DNA of 64,000 nt from Ignavibacteriales bacterium (GCA_026390575.1 JAPLFR010000016.1:660737-724736), one strand, 5' to 3'; positions 15,284 through 23,715 are shown, counted from the first letter of the stretch. Made by a program: numbers and translations. Notes: generated from the letters alone by a model not told the origin.

Positions 15284-16003
15284 ATGAGAGTACTCATCAA
15301 AACGTTTTTCATTTCGATTAGTATCTTCGTTTTGTGCACACCACAGCTCTGTGCTCAGATGAACAACGGTGAACCGGATATTCGACGTCGTCTCGAAATG
15401 ATCGAGAAAGGTCAAGCGGAAGCAGTGCGAGCCGAGCTTCCGTCACTCATGACGAACTATCAAAACAATCCTGGTGTGATGTACTTACAAGCAGTACTAA
15501 CTACGGATGGTGCAGAAGCGGCAAAACTGTATCAGAATATTGTGGATAATTTTCCAAAAAGTGAATGGGGCGATGATGCGCTCTATAAACTGTATCAATA
15601 TTATTATTCTATCGGATTATACAAAACCGCAAATCAAAAATTGACACAATTGAAAGAAGAATATCCCTTCTCCGCTTATGCAGCAGAAAAAAATTCGGTC
15701 GTAGAGGAAAAGCAGGCAGCGAAAGAAAAGCCAACGGTCATGAAACCCAAAGGAACTGTACCGAAATTTGCAACAAACTTTACTGTGCAGGTAGGAGCAT
15801 TTTCGACGCTTCAAAACGCGGGAGAATTGAAAGCAAAATTTGAAAAAGAAGGATTTCAATCAAACATCTTTACCATGGTCAGCCAGGGCAAAAAACTGCA
15901 TAAAGTTTGGGTGGGTGAGTTCCAATCGTATGATGAAGCGCGGCGATTTACTGCGGAAATTAAAAGTAAATTTAATCTGACATCGATAGTTGTTTCACGT
16001 TAA
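15284..16003 (+). CDS. Secreted SPOR-domain protein
   Basis: The 239-aa product has a signal peptide (FFISISIFVLCTPQLCAQ), a helical TPR/YbgF-like middle (residues ~30-125, including FPKSEWGDDALYKLYQYYYS), a Lys/Pro linker, and a C-terminal SPOR domain (about 163-239, starting FTVQVGAFSTLQNA). SPOR domains bind denuded glycan strands of peptidoglycan, often at the division septum, so the protein is probably periplasmic and linked to the cell wall. The ATG at 15284 starts exactly at the signal peptide. Its TAA overlaps the ATG of the sigma54 regulator by one base (TAATG), implying coupled translation. Confidence 0.82.
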   Translation: MRVLIKTFFISISIFVLCTPQLCAQMNNGEPDIRRRLEMIEKGQAEAVRAELPSLMTNYQNNPGVMYLQAVLTTDGAEAAKLYQNIVDNFPKSEWGDDALYKLYQYYYSIGLYKTANQKLTQLKEEYPFSAYAAEKNSVVEEKQAAKEKPTVMKPKGTVPKFATNFTVQVGAFSTLQNAGELKAKFEKEGFQSNIFTMVSQGKKLHKVWVGEFQSYDEARRFTAEIKSKFNLTSIVVSR

Positions 16004-17121
16004 TGGATCGAGAACTATTTCAGCAAACATACGGCATCGTTGGGAAATCGCCGGAGATACAGGAAATTGTTGACGTCGTTCAGCAGGTAGCACCGACAGA
16101 CATTACTGTGCTTATCTCTGGAGAAAGCGGCACGGGCAAGGAAGTCATTGCCAAGGCGATTCACGGTGCAAGCAAGCGTTCTCAGCAAGCTCTTGTGTCG
16201 GTAAACTGCGGTGCAATTCCGGAAGGATTGATTGAAAGCGAGCTCTTCGGACACGAAAAAGGCGCGTTTACCAGTGCCGCAGATATGCGCCGCGGTTATT
16301 TTGAGATCGCAGATGGCGGAACTATTCTCCTTGACGAAATCGGCGAGATGCCGCTCGCTACGCAAGTGAAACTATTGCGTGTGCTGGAAAGCGGTGAATA
16401 TATGAGAGTCGGTTCGTCTTCGGCGCGCAGGACAGATGTACGTGTTCTCGCGGCGACGAACAAACTGCTGGAGTATGAAGTTCAGCAAAAACATTTTCGT
16501 CCTGATCTCTATTTTCGACTGCGATCGGTAAATATTCATTTGCCGCCGCTGCGCAGCAGGAAGGAAGATATTCCCGCGCTTGTTGAGCAGTTTGTGAAAG
16601 AGACATCCGACAAGAACAAGATTCAGTTCGCCGGATTTACTGATGACGCAACTGAATTGTTGATGAGTTATAGCTGGCCGGGAAATATTCGTGAATTACG
16701 AAACGCCATCGAAAGTATGCTTGTTCTGGAAAGCGGGAAACGACTTGACGGGTACGATGTGAGAAAATATCTTCACGAGCAATCGTCAGTGGTCACGGAA
16801 CGGAATCTGCCGGTTGTATCAAATAAAACTGTTGAGCAAGCAGAACGCGAGCTCATTTATCGTGCGTTGGTTGATCTTAAATCCAATATTATTGAGATGA
16901 AAGAACTGCTGACTGAACGGGTGTCCGTTGTAGATGAACTGCAAGGCAACCATGTACAACCACACAACGGCAACGGTGTTCTCACGATGGACGAAATGGA
17001 GCGACGAATGATTTCTGGTTCGCTTGAACGCAATAAAGGGAATCGGCGTCTTGCAGCAAAAGAGTTGAATATTAGCGAGCGAACATTGTACCGAAAAATA
17101 AAAGACTTTGGACTTCAATGA
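16003..17121 (+). CDS. Sigma54-interacting AAA+ transcriptional activator without receiver domain
   Basis: This 372-aa protein starts directly with the sigma54-activator ATPase. Walker A GESGTGKE begins at residue 40, Walker B is GGTILLDEIGEMP, and an R-finger region follows. A Fis-type helix-turn-helix ends the protein (NRRLAAKELNISERTLYRKI). No receiver, PAS or GAF domain precedes the ATPase, so signal input is unknown, as for PspF-like activators. The loop that contacts sigma54, normally GAFTGA, reads GAFTSA (residues 87-92). The gene is co-translated with the SPOR gene before it and lptE after it. From memory, many Bacteroidota pair this activator with lptE near miaB; its targets are not known to me. 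Confidence 0.92.
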   Translation: MDRELFQQTYGIVGKSPEIQEIVDVVQQVAPTDITVLISGESGTGKEVIAKAIHGASKRSQQALVSVNCGAIPEGLIESELFGHEKGAFTSAADMRRGYFEIADGGTILLDEIGEMPLATQVKLLRVLESGEYMRVGSSSARRTDVRVLAATNKLLEYEVQQKHFRPDLYFRLRSVNIHLPPLRSRKEDIPALVEQFVKETSDKNKIQFAGFTDDATELLMSYSWPGNIRELRNAIESMLVLESGKRLDGYDVRKYLHEQSSVVTERNLPVVSNKTVEQAERELIYRALVDLKSNIIEMKELLTERVSVVDELQGNHVQPHNGNGVLTMDEMERRMISGSLERNKGNRRLAAKELNISERTLYRKIKDFGLQ

Positions 17122-17633
17122 AAAAAAAGAGAGCACATTTTCTTCTTTCATTGCTCATTATTCTTCTTTCATTGCTCCTTGCTGGATGTACTTATTCTTT
17201 TAAGGGTGGATCGGTGCCGCCGCATCTGAAAACAATCGCGATTCCTATTGTGGAAGATGCCAGCCCCTATGGTGATCCAACACTCCGGGATACGTTCACG
17301 AAACAATTAGTAGCTCTATTTACAAACGATAATACACTTCAATTAACAGACCGCAATACTGCAGATTCTATGCTCGAAGGCGTGATAACAAACGTGAAAG
17401 ACGAACCCGCGGTACTCCAAGGCAGCGAACAGGTCGCACAGCGACGTATTACGGTAACCGTACGAATGACCTTTCAGGATTTAAAACTTAGGAAAAAAGT
17501 GTGGGAAAAAGATTTTAGCAACTGGGGAGATTATCCTTCGGGCGGTGGTTTGACGCAGCGCAACGAGGGAGTAACAGAAGCGGTCAGAAAATTAACAGAA
17601 GATATTCTTAACGACACAGTCGCAGGATGGTAA
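17118..17633 (+). CDS. lptE: LptE-like LPS-assembly lipoprotein
   Basis: LptE plugs the LptD barrel and helps place lipopolysaccharide in the outer leaflet of the outer membrane. The 171-aa product has a lipoprotein signal ending in the lipobox LLAGC (Cys24), followed by the family start TYSFKGGSVPPHLKTIAIPI. Later elements are FTNDNTLQLTDRNTADSMLEG and an RITVTVRMTFQDL strand, matching the LptE family of Bacteroidota. Its ATG overlaps the stop of the sigma54 activator (ATGA). LptD is not in this window. Confidence 0.85.
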   Translation: MKKKRAHFLLSLLIILLSLLLAGCTYSFKGGSVPPHLKTIAIPIVEDASPYGDPTLRDTFTKQLVALFTNDNTLQLTDRNTADSMLEGVITNVKDEPAVLQGSEQVAQRRITVTVRMTFQDLKLRKKVWEKDFSNWGDYPSGGGLTQRNEGVTEAVRKLTEDILNDTVAGW

Positions 17634-17634
17634 T

Positions 17635-19161
17635 ATGACACTCGCAGTATTTTTCTTTAGGCAAGAAATTATCGAGAATCCAGCATTCTCGGATTTTGTA
17701 ATGTATCTGTATTTTATTTCATTACTTATTCTCTTCGCGTTCGGTGCACATGGATTTGTGATGGTATATCATTACATGAAACAGCGCGGAATTGCAAATA
17801 TTCAACCGCTTCTGAAGGAAACACCAGTTGTGACGATACAACTCCCACTATTCAACGAATTGTATGTTACCAATCGGCTGATTGATGCGGTATGCGCTCT
17901 TGAATATCCTAAGGACAAATTGGAAGTGCAGGTGCTGGATGACTCGACGGACGAGACAATTGAATTAGTGGCGAAAGCTGTAACTCACTATCGTGCTCTG
18001 GGATATGACATTAAACATATCCGCCGTACAAACCGTTCCGGTTATAAAGCTGGCGCACTGAAGCATGGGCTTGAAACCGCACGAGGTGAATTCATTGCAA
18101 TCTTCGATGCGGACTTTGTCCCCAACACAGATTTTTTAATAAAAACAATTCCTCATTTTTTTACTGATCCAAAAATTGGCGTGGTGCAAACGCGATGGGA
18201 GCATATCAATCGAGAATACTCGATGCTCACACGCGCACAGGCATTTGCCCTCGATGGGCACTTTGTTGTAGAACAAGATGTGCGTAATAAAGCAGGATTC
18301 TTCATCCAGTTTAATGGTACAGGAGGTGTCTGGCGTAAGGCAACCATTCTTGATGCTGGTAATTGGCAATCGGATACACTAACGGAAGATCTGGATCTAA
18401 GCTATCGAGCACAACTTCGGGGCTGGAAATTCAAATATCTCACTGACGTTACATCACCGGCAGAATTACCCGCCGAGGTCAGCGCTTTGAAATCTCAACA
18501 ATTTCGCTGGACGAAGGGTGCTATTGAGACTGCTCGCAAAATGATTCCAGTGGTATGGAAGTCAAATATACCACTGCGCATCAAGATTCACTCAACATTT
18601 CACTTGACAAGCAACATTGTCTATCCGTTTATAGTTCTGGCTGGAATATTGAACGGCCCACTCATTTTTATCAAACAACAAGGCGGACATGAAGCGTACT
18701 TTGCAATGATGTCTGTTTTTGTGATCGCATTCATCGGCTCATTCCTGTTTTATCTCATATCACAAAAAGCTGTTTATCCGGATTGGCGTCGGCGCATCAT
18801 GCTCTTTCCCCTCTTTATGGCGGGCAGTATGGGGTTTGCGGTAAACAATTCGCGTGCCGTGTTTGAAGGGCTCTTTAAGCGTAAGAGCGAATTTGTACGG
18901 ACGCCAAAATATGCTATCGAAGGCAAAAAAGACACCTGGAAAAAGAATATGTACATCAGCAAAAAGAAATTCGACTGGGTGGTAGCAATTGAAATTATTC
19001 TTGCTGTCTATTGCTTCTTCGGTGTGATTTCATCATTATACTATTTAGAGATAGCCGCAGTGCCGTTCCAGATGCTCTATTTTATGGGATTCGCATGTGT
19101 TTCGTGGCTCTCTGTCAGACACGCACTTGAGGCAAGAAAACTTCGTCAACAAACACAATGA
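17635..19161 (+). CDS. Family 2 glycosyltransferase (cellulose synthase-like), membrane-bound
   Basis: The 508-aa protein is a processive-type GT2 enzyme with an N-terminal transmembrane helix (about residues 20-42) and several C-terminal helices (from about 320). The cytoplasmic catalytic core between them carries DDSTDET, DADFVPNTD, TEDLDLSYRA and the QQFRW motif, the D,D,D,QxxRW signature shared by cellulose synthase, poly-GlcNAc synthase and glucomannan synthases. The sugar and acceptor cannot be read from sequence. It begins one base after the lptE stop, and its TGA overlaps the ATG of the TPR gene, so it is part of the co-translated group. Confidence 0.88.
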   Translation: MTLAVFFFRQEIIENPAFSDFVMYLYFISLLILFAFGAHGFVMVYHYMKQRGIANIQPLLKETPVVTIQLPLFNELYVTNRLIDAVCALEYPKDKLEVQVLDDSTDETIELVAKAVTHYRALGYDIKHIRRTNRSGYKAGALKHGLETARGEFIAIFDADFVPNTDFLIKTIPHFFTDPKIGVVQTRWEHINREYSMLTRAQAFALDGHFVVEQDVRNKAGFFIQFNGTGGVWRKATILDAGNWQSDTLTEDLDLSYRAQLRGWKFKYLTDVTSPAELPAEVSALKSQQFRWTKGAIETARKMIPVVWKSNIPLRIKIHSTFHLTSNIVYPFIVLAGILNGPLIFIKQQGGHEAYFAMMSVFVIAFIGSFLFYLISQKAVYPDWRRRIMLFPLFMAGSMGFAVNNSRAVFEGLFKRKSEFVRTPKYAIEGKKDTWKKNMYISKKKFDWVVAIEIILAVYCFFGVISSLYYLEIAAVPFQMLYFMGFACVSWLSVRHALEARKLRQQTQ

Positions 19162-20438
19162 TCGACACAGCTCAACAGCATATTACTGTGCTGGAAAAGA
19201 AGGTCGGAACAGACGCCAAGTCGCCGCTCTTTGCTCAATTAGCTCACTATTATCTTGAGGCAAGGCGCGCACAAGACGCGCTGCGTGTATGCGATGCAGG
19301 GCTCGCAAATTTTCCGTTCTATACCACCGGACATCTCATCAAAGGTAAAGCGCTTGTCGCATTACATATGCAAGCGGAGGCGCGCCGCGAATTTGAATTC
19401 GTTCTTGATTTTCTGCCAAACAACGAAACATTAATAAATTTACTTGCGCAGATGCCGCCGGTAGCCGAAGAAACAATTGCGCCCCCGCCGCAAAAGGTAC
19501 CACTTAAAACAGTTACACCGGAACCAGCGACACCCTCGTCGGCCAAATATGATTATCCAGTGTCCACTTCGCCAGAAGCGCCATTTAATCCGTTGCCAGA
19601 TTTTAATTTTGGCGGAATTGAACAAGTGGTACCGGAACAACGACCTGAACCTACACCAACCGCTTCACAGGGACAAAATTTCTTTGATGAATTAACGCAA
19701 GCACCGCCTGCAACTCCACCAGAAAACACATTTGGTTTTGGATTTAATGAACCGTCAGTTGAAACGCCGGATACATTTAAAACATCGCCGTTTTCCGAAT
19801 TCAATTTTCCACAGCCAGAACCGTTCAATGCTCCGACAACACCAACGCCATCAACAGAACCGTCAAGTGGATTTGAATTTACGCCACCGATCTCCGATAT
19901 CAATTTTTCTTTGACTTCAGTGCAATCGGAAGAAGAATCTTTTGAAAACTATGCTTCGCGGCGGACGAAAGAACTTACTGGTGAGAACACAGTTTCACTG
20001 GAAGACTACCTAGGCAATAAATCTCCTGCAAATCCGCAAGAATTTTCACCACCAAGCACTAATTCAAATCCGCAGGAATTCACACTGCCGAGTACTGGTT
20101 TCATGCCGCAAGAATTCACTCTGCCGAGTAATGATTCCATACCCACTGGCGTGCAGAATAAGATTGAAGAGCTTACAAATAAACTGCAGAGTGCTGGCAA
20201 GATTACACCTGTTATCAACTTTGCGCAGAAAGAGACACCTGCCGCATCCGAGCAGGATACACCGGCGGGCATGGGCTTCGTAACACCAACACTTGCAGAA
20301 ATTTATGCAAAGCAGGGCTGGTTCGACGATGCTATCAAAGCATACAGAACACTTGCGCGCAGTAAGCCAGCGGAAAAAGAACGGTACGAAAAACGGATCG
20401 CCGAGTTGGAAGAATTAAAGAAAAAAAGCGGAGGATAA
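19158..20438 (+). CDS. TPR protein with long Pro-rich, repeat-bearing linker
   Basis: This 426-aa protein has no signal peptide. Its N-terminus (about residues 1-90) holds TPR-like helices (ITVLEKKVGTDAKSPLFAQL onward). Residues about 100-345 form a low-complexity linker rich in Pro, Thr, Phe and Asn, with three tandem copies of a (N/M)PQEF(S/T)xPS unit near 291-325. The C-terminus (about 370-426) returns to one TPR unit (TLAEIYAKQGWFDDAIKAYR). The family is not one I can name. It is co-translated with the glycosyltransferase, suggesting a scaffold for that enzyme or for envelope assembly. A strong terminator follows. Confidence 0.75.
   Translation: MIDTAQQHITVLEKKVGTDAKSPLFAQLAHYYLEARRAQDALRVCDAGLANFPFYTTGHLIKGKALVALHMQAEARREFEFVLDFLPNNETLINLLAQMPPVAEETIAPPPQKVPLKTVTPEPATPSSAKYDYPVSTSPEAPFNPLPDFNFGGIEQVVPEQRPEPTPTASQGQNFFDELTQAPPATPPENTFGFGFNEPSVETPDTFKTSPFSEFNFPQPEPFNAPTTPTPSTEPSSGFEFTPPISDINFSLTSVQSEEESFENYASRRTKELTGENTVSLEDYLGNKSPANPQEFSPPSTNSNPQEFTLPSTGFMPQEFTLPSNDSIPTGVQNKIEELTNKLQSAGKITPVINFAQKETPAASEQDTPAGMGFVTPTLAEIYAKQGWFDDAIKAYRTLARSKPAEKERYEKRIAELEELKKKSGG
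20029..20140 (+). repeat. Tandem in-frame repeat encoding (N/M)PQEF units
   Basis: Three imperfect copies of a 12-to-13-codon unit, each containing CCGCA(A/G)GAATT, lie within the TPR gene linker. The encoded units are NPQEFSPPSTNS, NPQEFTLPSTGF and MPQEFTLPSNDS. The spacing and in-frame nature indicate expansion of a flexible linker, not a CRISPR or mobile repeat. Confidence 0.7.
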
Positions 20439-20469
20439 CAGATTCTACAACATTCTTGAGTTTAAATAA

Positions 20470-20511
20470 AAAACGTCCCGTTGAAAGATCCGACTGGACG
20501 TTTTGTTTTTA
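20470..20511 (+). terminator. Intrinsic terminator after the TPR gene
   Basis: AAAACGTCC (20470-20478) pairs with GGACGTTTT (20496-20504) around a 17-nt loop, followed by GTTTTT. It ends the miaB/SPOR/sigma54/lptE/GT2/TPR transcript. Confidence 0.75.
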
Positions 20512-20560
20512 TCAAGCTCTACTATGGTGAGAGATTTTCTAAAATTCTTTTACAAAATGC

Positions 20561-20593
20561 AAAAACCCCAATTTAATTTAAATCGGGGTTTTT
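20561..20593 (-). terminator. Terminator for rpsT (bidirectional type)
   Basis: AAAAACCCC (20561-20569) pairs with GGGGTTTTT (20585-20593). Read on the minus strand it lies 22 bases beyond the rpsT stop and ends in a T-run, as expected for the rpsT terminator. Its symmetry would also let it stop plus-strand transcripts. Confidence 0.8.
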
Positions 20594-20614
20594 ATTTCGA
20601 TGCGTAAAATGTGT

Positions 20615-20869
20615 TTACTTAATTTTGTTAACAAACTTTGTAAGTCTTGACTTCTGGTTGGAAGCATTATTCTTATGAATTGTGCCTTTCGCGCCAAGCT
20701 GGTCAAGATACTTGACAGCGTTTTTCAACGCGACACTTGCTTCCTCCTTAGTTTTGGAAGAACGCACTTTCTTTACGAGCGTTTTCACTTTCGAGAGGCG
20801 ATTTTTATTGCCTTCTGCGCGGCTTGCATATTGACGAACTCGTTTAATGGCTGATTTATGTCGTGGCAT
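20615..20869 (-). CDS. rpsT: 30S ribosomal protein bS20
   Basis: bS20 binds 16S rRNA and stabilises the lower part of the 30S body. The 84-aa, very basic protein starts MPRHKSAIKRVRQYASRAEGN, the typical S20 N-terminus, and keeps the conserved helix up to SNQKSRLTKFVNKI. An AAAGGAG ribosome-binding site lies upstream of the ATG. It is a single-gene unit with its own promoter (20935-20963) and terminator (20561-20593). The leader contains a 12-bp palindrome, CCTGAATTCAGG (20888-20899). Confidence 0.97.
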   Translation of the reverse strand: MPRHKSAIKRVRQYASRAEGNKNRLSKVKTLVKKVRSSKTKEEASVALKNAVKYLDQLGAKGTIHKNNASNQKSRLTKFVNKIK

Positions 20870-20934
20870 TCCTTCATTCTCCTTTGTCCTGAATTCAGGG
20901 CATGTTGCTATTGCTTCAGTTTCTTTCTTGAGTA

Positions 20935-20963
20935 AATATAATTAAGAATTGCCAGATTTACAA
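20935..20963 (-). promoter_or_regulatory. Sigma70-type promoter for rpsT
   Basis: On the minus strand TTGTAA (20963-20958) and TATATT (20940-20935) are separated by 17 nt. The -35 overlaps the stop end of the neighbouring NUDIX gene. Transcription would begin near 20928, about 60 bases before the rpsT ATG. Confidence 0.55.
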
Positions 20964-21545
20964 AGTCTTTTTCCATCCATTTTGCTTGGCAAGGTCAAGC
21001 AAAAACGATCGTAACATAATTGCTGTCGCTCCCCAAATTTCATGGTTGCCGTAAGAATAATAATACACCGGTCTTTTTATTCCGTTGAATATAGGAAATT
21101 CTACTTGTTCATTCCGATTGTTGAGGAAGAAAGACAAAGGTACATCAAAAACTTCAGAGACCTCCGAAGGATTTATCGAGAACGTAATCATAGTTGGATA
21201 AAACGCTATGACAGGGGTGATGCAGAATCCACTTGGTGTAATGAAATCATTGTATAAGCCAAGTACTTCAATATTGTTTTTTGAGAGGCCAATTTCTTCT
21301 TCCGCTTCCCGTAAAGCCGTCGCAATAATTGTAATGTCCTCTTCGTCTTTTGTTCCGCCGGGAAAAGAGATTTGTCCCTTATGATGTTTTACACGGTCAG
21401 TGCGCTTTGTTAAAACAACATGAAGCTGACCGTCTTTTTCAAAAAGCAAGATGAGGACAGCCGCAGGAGTACATTCAGAATTTTCCTGTATGATGCGATG
21501 AAAGGATTGAAAAAAATACTTGATCGACTCAACAGAGAATTGCAT
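20958..21545 (-). CDS. NUDIX hydrolase, CoA pyrophosphatase-like
   Basis: The 195-aa protein has the NUDIX box (GGTKDEEDITIIATALREAE then EEIGL) preceded by the LTKRTDRVKHHKGQISFPGG segment. This segment corresponds to the UPF0035 signature of CoA-cleaving NUDIX enzymes (NudL/CoAse), which split coenzyme A into phosphopantetheine and 3',5'-ADP. The substrate is assigned by family only. It lies 15 bases beyond the phosphatase-superfamily gene on the same strand and may be the last gene of that unit. Confidence 0.82.
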   Translation of the reverse strand: MQFSVESIKYFFQSFHRIIQENSECTPAAVLILLFEKDGQLHVVLTKRTDRVKHHKGQISFPGGTKDEEDITIIATALREAEEEIGLSKNNIEVLGLYNDFITPSGFCITPVIAFYPTMITFSINPSEVSEVFDVPLSFFLNNRNEQVEFPIFNGIKRPVYYYSYGNHEIWGATAIMLRSFLLDLAKQNGWKKTL

Positions 21546-21560
21546 GGGAGAGGAAAAATT

Positions 21561-22469
21561 TCATTTCTTGTTTTGAATTTCGACTTTATCGGAATCGACA
21601 TCCCGCAGTAAGCTCGTTCCTATCGAAAATGGTGTTGGAAAAGAAAGAAGTTCACCGACCGTTGGTGCAATATCGCATTGAGTTCGCCTCTGCTTGATAA
21701 TCTGATTTGCTTGGAACCTGTGCCCGACAGCAAGACAAAGAATATGTCGGCATCCTTCACAGCTATCACCATGGCTTTTAAAACCGCCATGTGCATCATC
21801 GTGCCTGCCATGATCATTTGTTACAAAAAGCGTCGTCGTATTCCGATAGAGAGAATCTGACTGAAGAGTCTGCCAAAGATTCCAAATAAGCGAATCAGCA
21901 ATATGTATTGCAGTAAGATATTTAGTCCAACGACCTGAATGTCCGGCGCTATCGGTACTGGGCAGATTGATCATCATAATCTGCGGTCGGTTGAATGAAA
22001 GAATTTTTTTTACATCGCTTAACACAGAAATATCAGTAGAACTAATGAATGATGAGGCTCTATATTCTGTGCCATAATCAGGATGAGTACTGTAAGTAAG
22101 TATAGCTAATTTTTGTTTTCCAGCAACAACTGCGGCTGCTTTCATGGGTGCCTTAGTATATTTGCGGAAATATTCAAACACCGTTGGATGTTCAGGCCTG
22201 CCGTTTCCTTTATTGTCAATTGTTTGCCAAACTCCTGTTGCAATTGTTGCATGCCCAGGATCGGTTTTTGTCAAACCATCGTTATAAAAGTTTGTCCAAA
22301 TGGTGCCAAGCATACGAAGTTGGTTCCAGATATGCGGTATGTACAGAGAATCTGAACCGAAGGTTTCAGAATAACGAGCGCCATCCATCACCACAATGAT
22401 CACATTCTGGCTGCACAGCGAAAGAGAAAAAAAACATAGTAACAAGAAAAGGGAACGTAGAATTTTCAT
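21561..22469 (-). CDS. Secreted alkaline phosphatase superfamily protein (phosphodiesterase/sulfatase fold)
   Basis: The 302-aa product has an N-terminal signal peptide (KILRSLFLLLCFFSLSLCSQ) and the metal-site pattern of the alkaline phosphatase superfamily. This comprises VVMDGAR with the first Asp, the nucleophile region GLTKTDPGHATIATG, then PSTDSAGHSG and TNDHGRHDDAHGG. The exact substrate (phosphodiester, phosphate or sulfate ester) cannot be told. The ATG at 22469 is chosen over a TTG 9 bases upstream because the signal peptide starts there. It lies between the PLP enzyme and the NUDIX gene. Confidence 0.8.
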   Translation of the reverse strand: MKILRSLFLLLCFFSLSLCSQNVIIVVMDGARYSETFGSDSLYIPHIWNQLRMLGTIWTNFYNDGLTKTDPGHATIATGVWQTIDNKGNGRPEHPTVFEYFRKYTKAPMKAAAVVAGKQKLAILTYSTHPDYGTEYRASSFISSTDISVLSDVKKILSFNRPQIMMINLPSTDSAGHSGRWTKYLTAIHIADSLIWNLWQTLQSDSLYRNTTTLFVTNDHGRHDDAHGGFKSHGDSCEGCRHILCLAVGHRFQANQIIKQRRTQCDIAPTVGELLSFPTPFSIGTSLLRDVDSDKVEIQNKK

Positions 22470-22484
22470 TATAATCAATTTCCT

Positions 22485-23705
22485 TTAAATCATATTCAGT
22501 GCTTGTTCAAAGTCTTCAATGAGATCTTCGATACCTTCCACGCCAACAGAAATACGGATCATTCCCGCTGTTACACCATGCCGCTTTAGCTCCTCGTCGG
22601 ACATAAAGACATGCGAAGAATAAACAGGGATGCTTACGAGGGTCTCCACACCTCCCAGCGACATTGCGTTGACAGCAACTTTAAGATGATCACAAACCTT
22701 TGCTGCCGCATCGATCGGCGAATACCGTTTTGACGGCTTCACTTCAATTGTGACCATTCCACCAAAGCCGGTCATCTGCTTCTTTGCAATTTGAAATTGC
22801 GGGTGCGATAAAAGTCCGGGATAGATCACTCGATTCACCCTTTTGTTTTTCTCCAGCGCATGTGCAAGAGCAAGAGCATTTTCATTTTGTCTGTGCACAC
22901 GAAGTTCAAACGTCTTCAGACTTCTACCGAGTAAATACGCTGCAAATGGATCAGCGCAACCGCCGTGGTATTTTCCAAGCGCGCGTACCCGCTTCACAAA
23001 CTCTTCCTTGCCAACAACAACACCAGCGAGAATGTCGGTATGACCGCCAAGGTATTTTGTGGCGCTTTCCGTGATGACATCAACGCCGAATTTGAATGGA
23101 TCCTGATTGAGAATTGTAGCAAACGTATTGTCAATCATTGTCAGAATAGGGTGATGTAATCTTTTTTCTGCATGTTTGGTTTGACGTACAGCTTCTGCAA
23201 TATCCACGATGGCAAGCGTTGGATTGGTTGGAGTTTCAATATAAACGATCGTCGTTCGGTTGTCGGCAATACGAGCAATCTCTTCGAGATGATGAGGATC
23301 GACAAAGCGCACGCTGATATTTTGTTTCGGCAATTCGTCACGCATCCATCGGTACGTGCCGCCGTATAAAGCCGGCGTGCTGATGATATTATCGCCCGCT
23401 TTTGTCACCGCAAGAATTGCAGTAGTGATTGCCGCCATACCAGATGCAAAGATTGCTGCTGCTTCACCATTTTCCATCAACGCAAGTTTTTCTTCTACGT
23501 CGTGAACCGTCGGATTGTGGTAGCGCGAATACACATAGACAGACGGATCTCCTTTTGCATACCTGATTGCGTCTTCGGATGTTTCAAATCGATATGTGGA
23601 GGTTTGATAGATCGGAGTTGCAACGGGTCCCTTAAATGCAAATAGTTGTTTTCCATGAATTGCCCGTGTGGCGATGGAAAGTTGCTGGGAGATTTTCTTT
23701 TTCAT
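22485..23705 (-). CDS. Cystathionine gamma-synthase/gamma-lyase family PLP enzyme
   Basis: This 406-aa enzyme belongs to the Cys/Met metabolism PLP family. Visible signatures are ATPIYQTSTYRFE, YSRYHNPTVHDVEEKLALME, FASGMAAI, the PLP lysine in SATKYLGGHTDI, and the C-terminal SLGGVETLVSIP then IRISVGVEG. The loop that reads CLYG in methionine gamma-lyases is ALYGGT here, which argues against that activity. Choosing between cystathionine synthase, lyase or an O-acylhomoserine sulfhydrylase needs more than sequence reading. The ATG at 23705 is preferred because GGAG precedes it and the extra 19 upstream residues are not family-like. Confidence 0.85.
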   Translation of the reverse strand: MKKKISQQLSIATRAIHGKQLFAFKGPVATPIYQTSTYRFETSEDAIRYAKGDPSVYVYSRYHNPTVHDVEEKLALMENGEAAAIFASGMAAITTAILAVTKAGDNIISTPALYGGTYRWMRDELPKQNISVRFVDPHHLEEIARIADNRTTIVYIETPTNPTLAIVDIAEAVRQTKHAEKRLHHPILTMIDNTFATILNQDPFKFGVDVITESATKYLGGHTDILAGVVVGKEEFVKRVRALGKYHGGCADPFAAYLLGRSLKTFELRVHRQNENALALAHALEKNKRVNRVIYPGLLSHPQFQIAKKQMTGFGGMVTIEVKPSKRYSPIDAAAKVCDHLKVAVNAMSLGGVETLVSIPVYSSHVFMSDEELKRHGVTAGMIRISVGVEGIEDLIEDFEQALNMI

Positions 23706-23715
23706 AATAGTTTTT

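Noticed and set aside
15990-16000. TGTTTCACG half of a parS at the end of the SPOR gene
   Set aside because: Only one half-site matches and it is explained by the codons for the protein's last residues.
20029-20140. Short repeats as a CRISPR-like array
   Set aside because: Only three imperfect in-frame copies with coding spacers; they encode repeats of the TPR protein linker.
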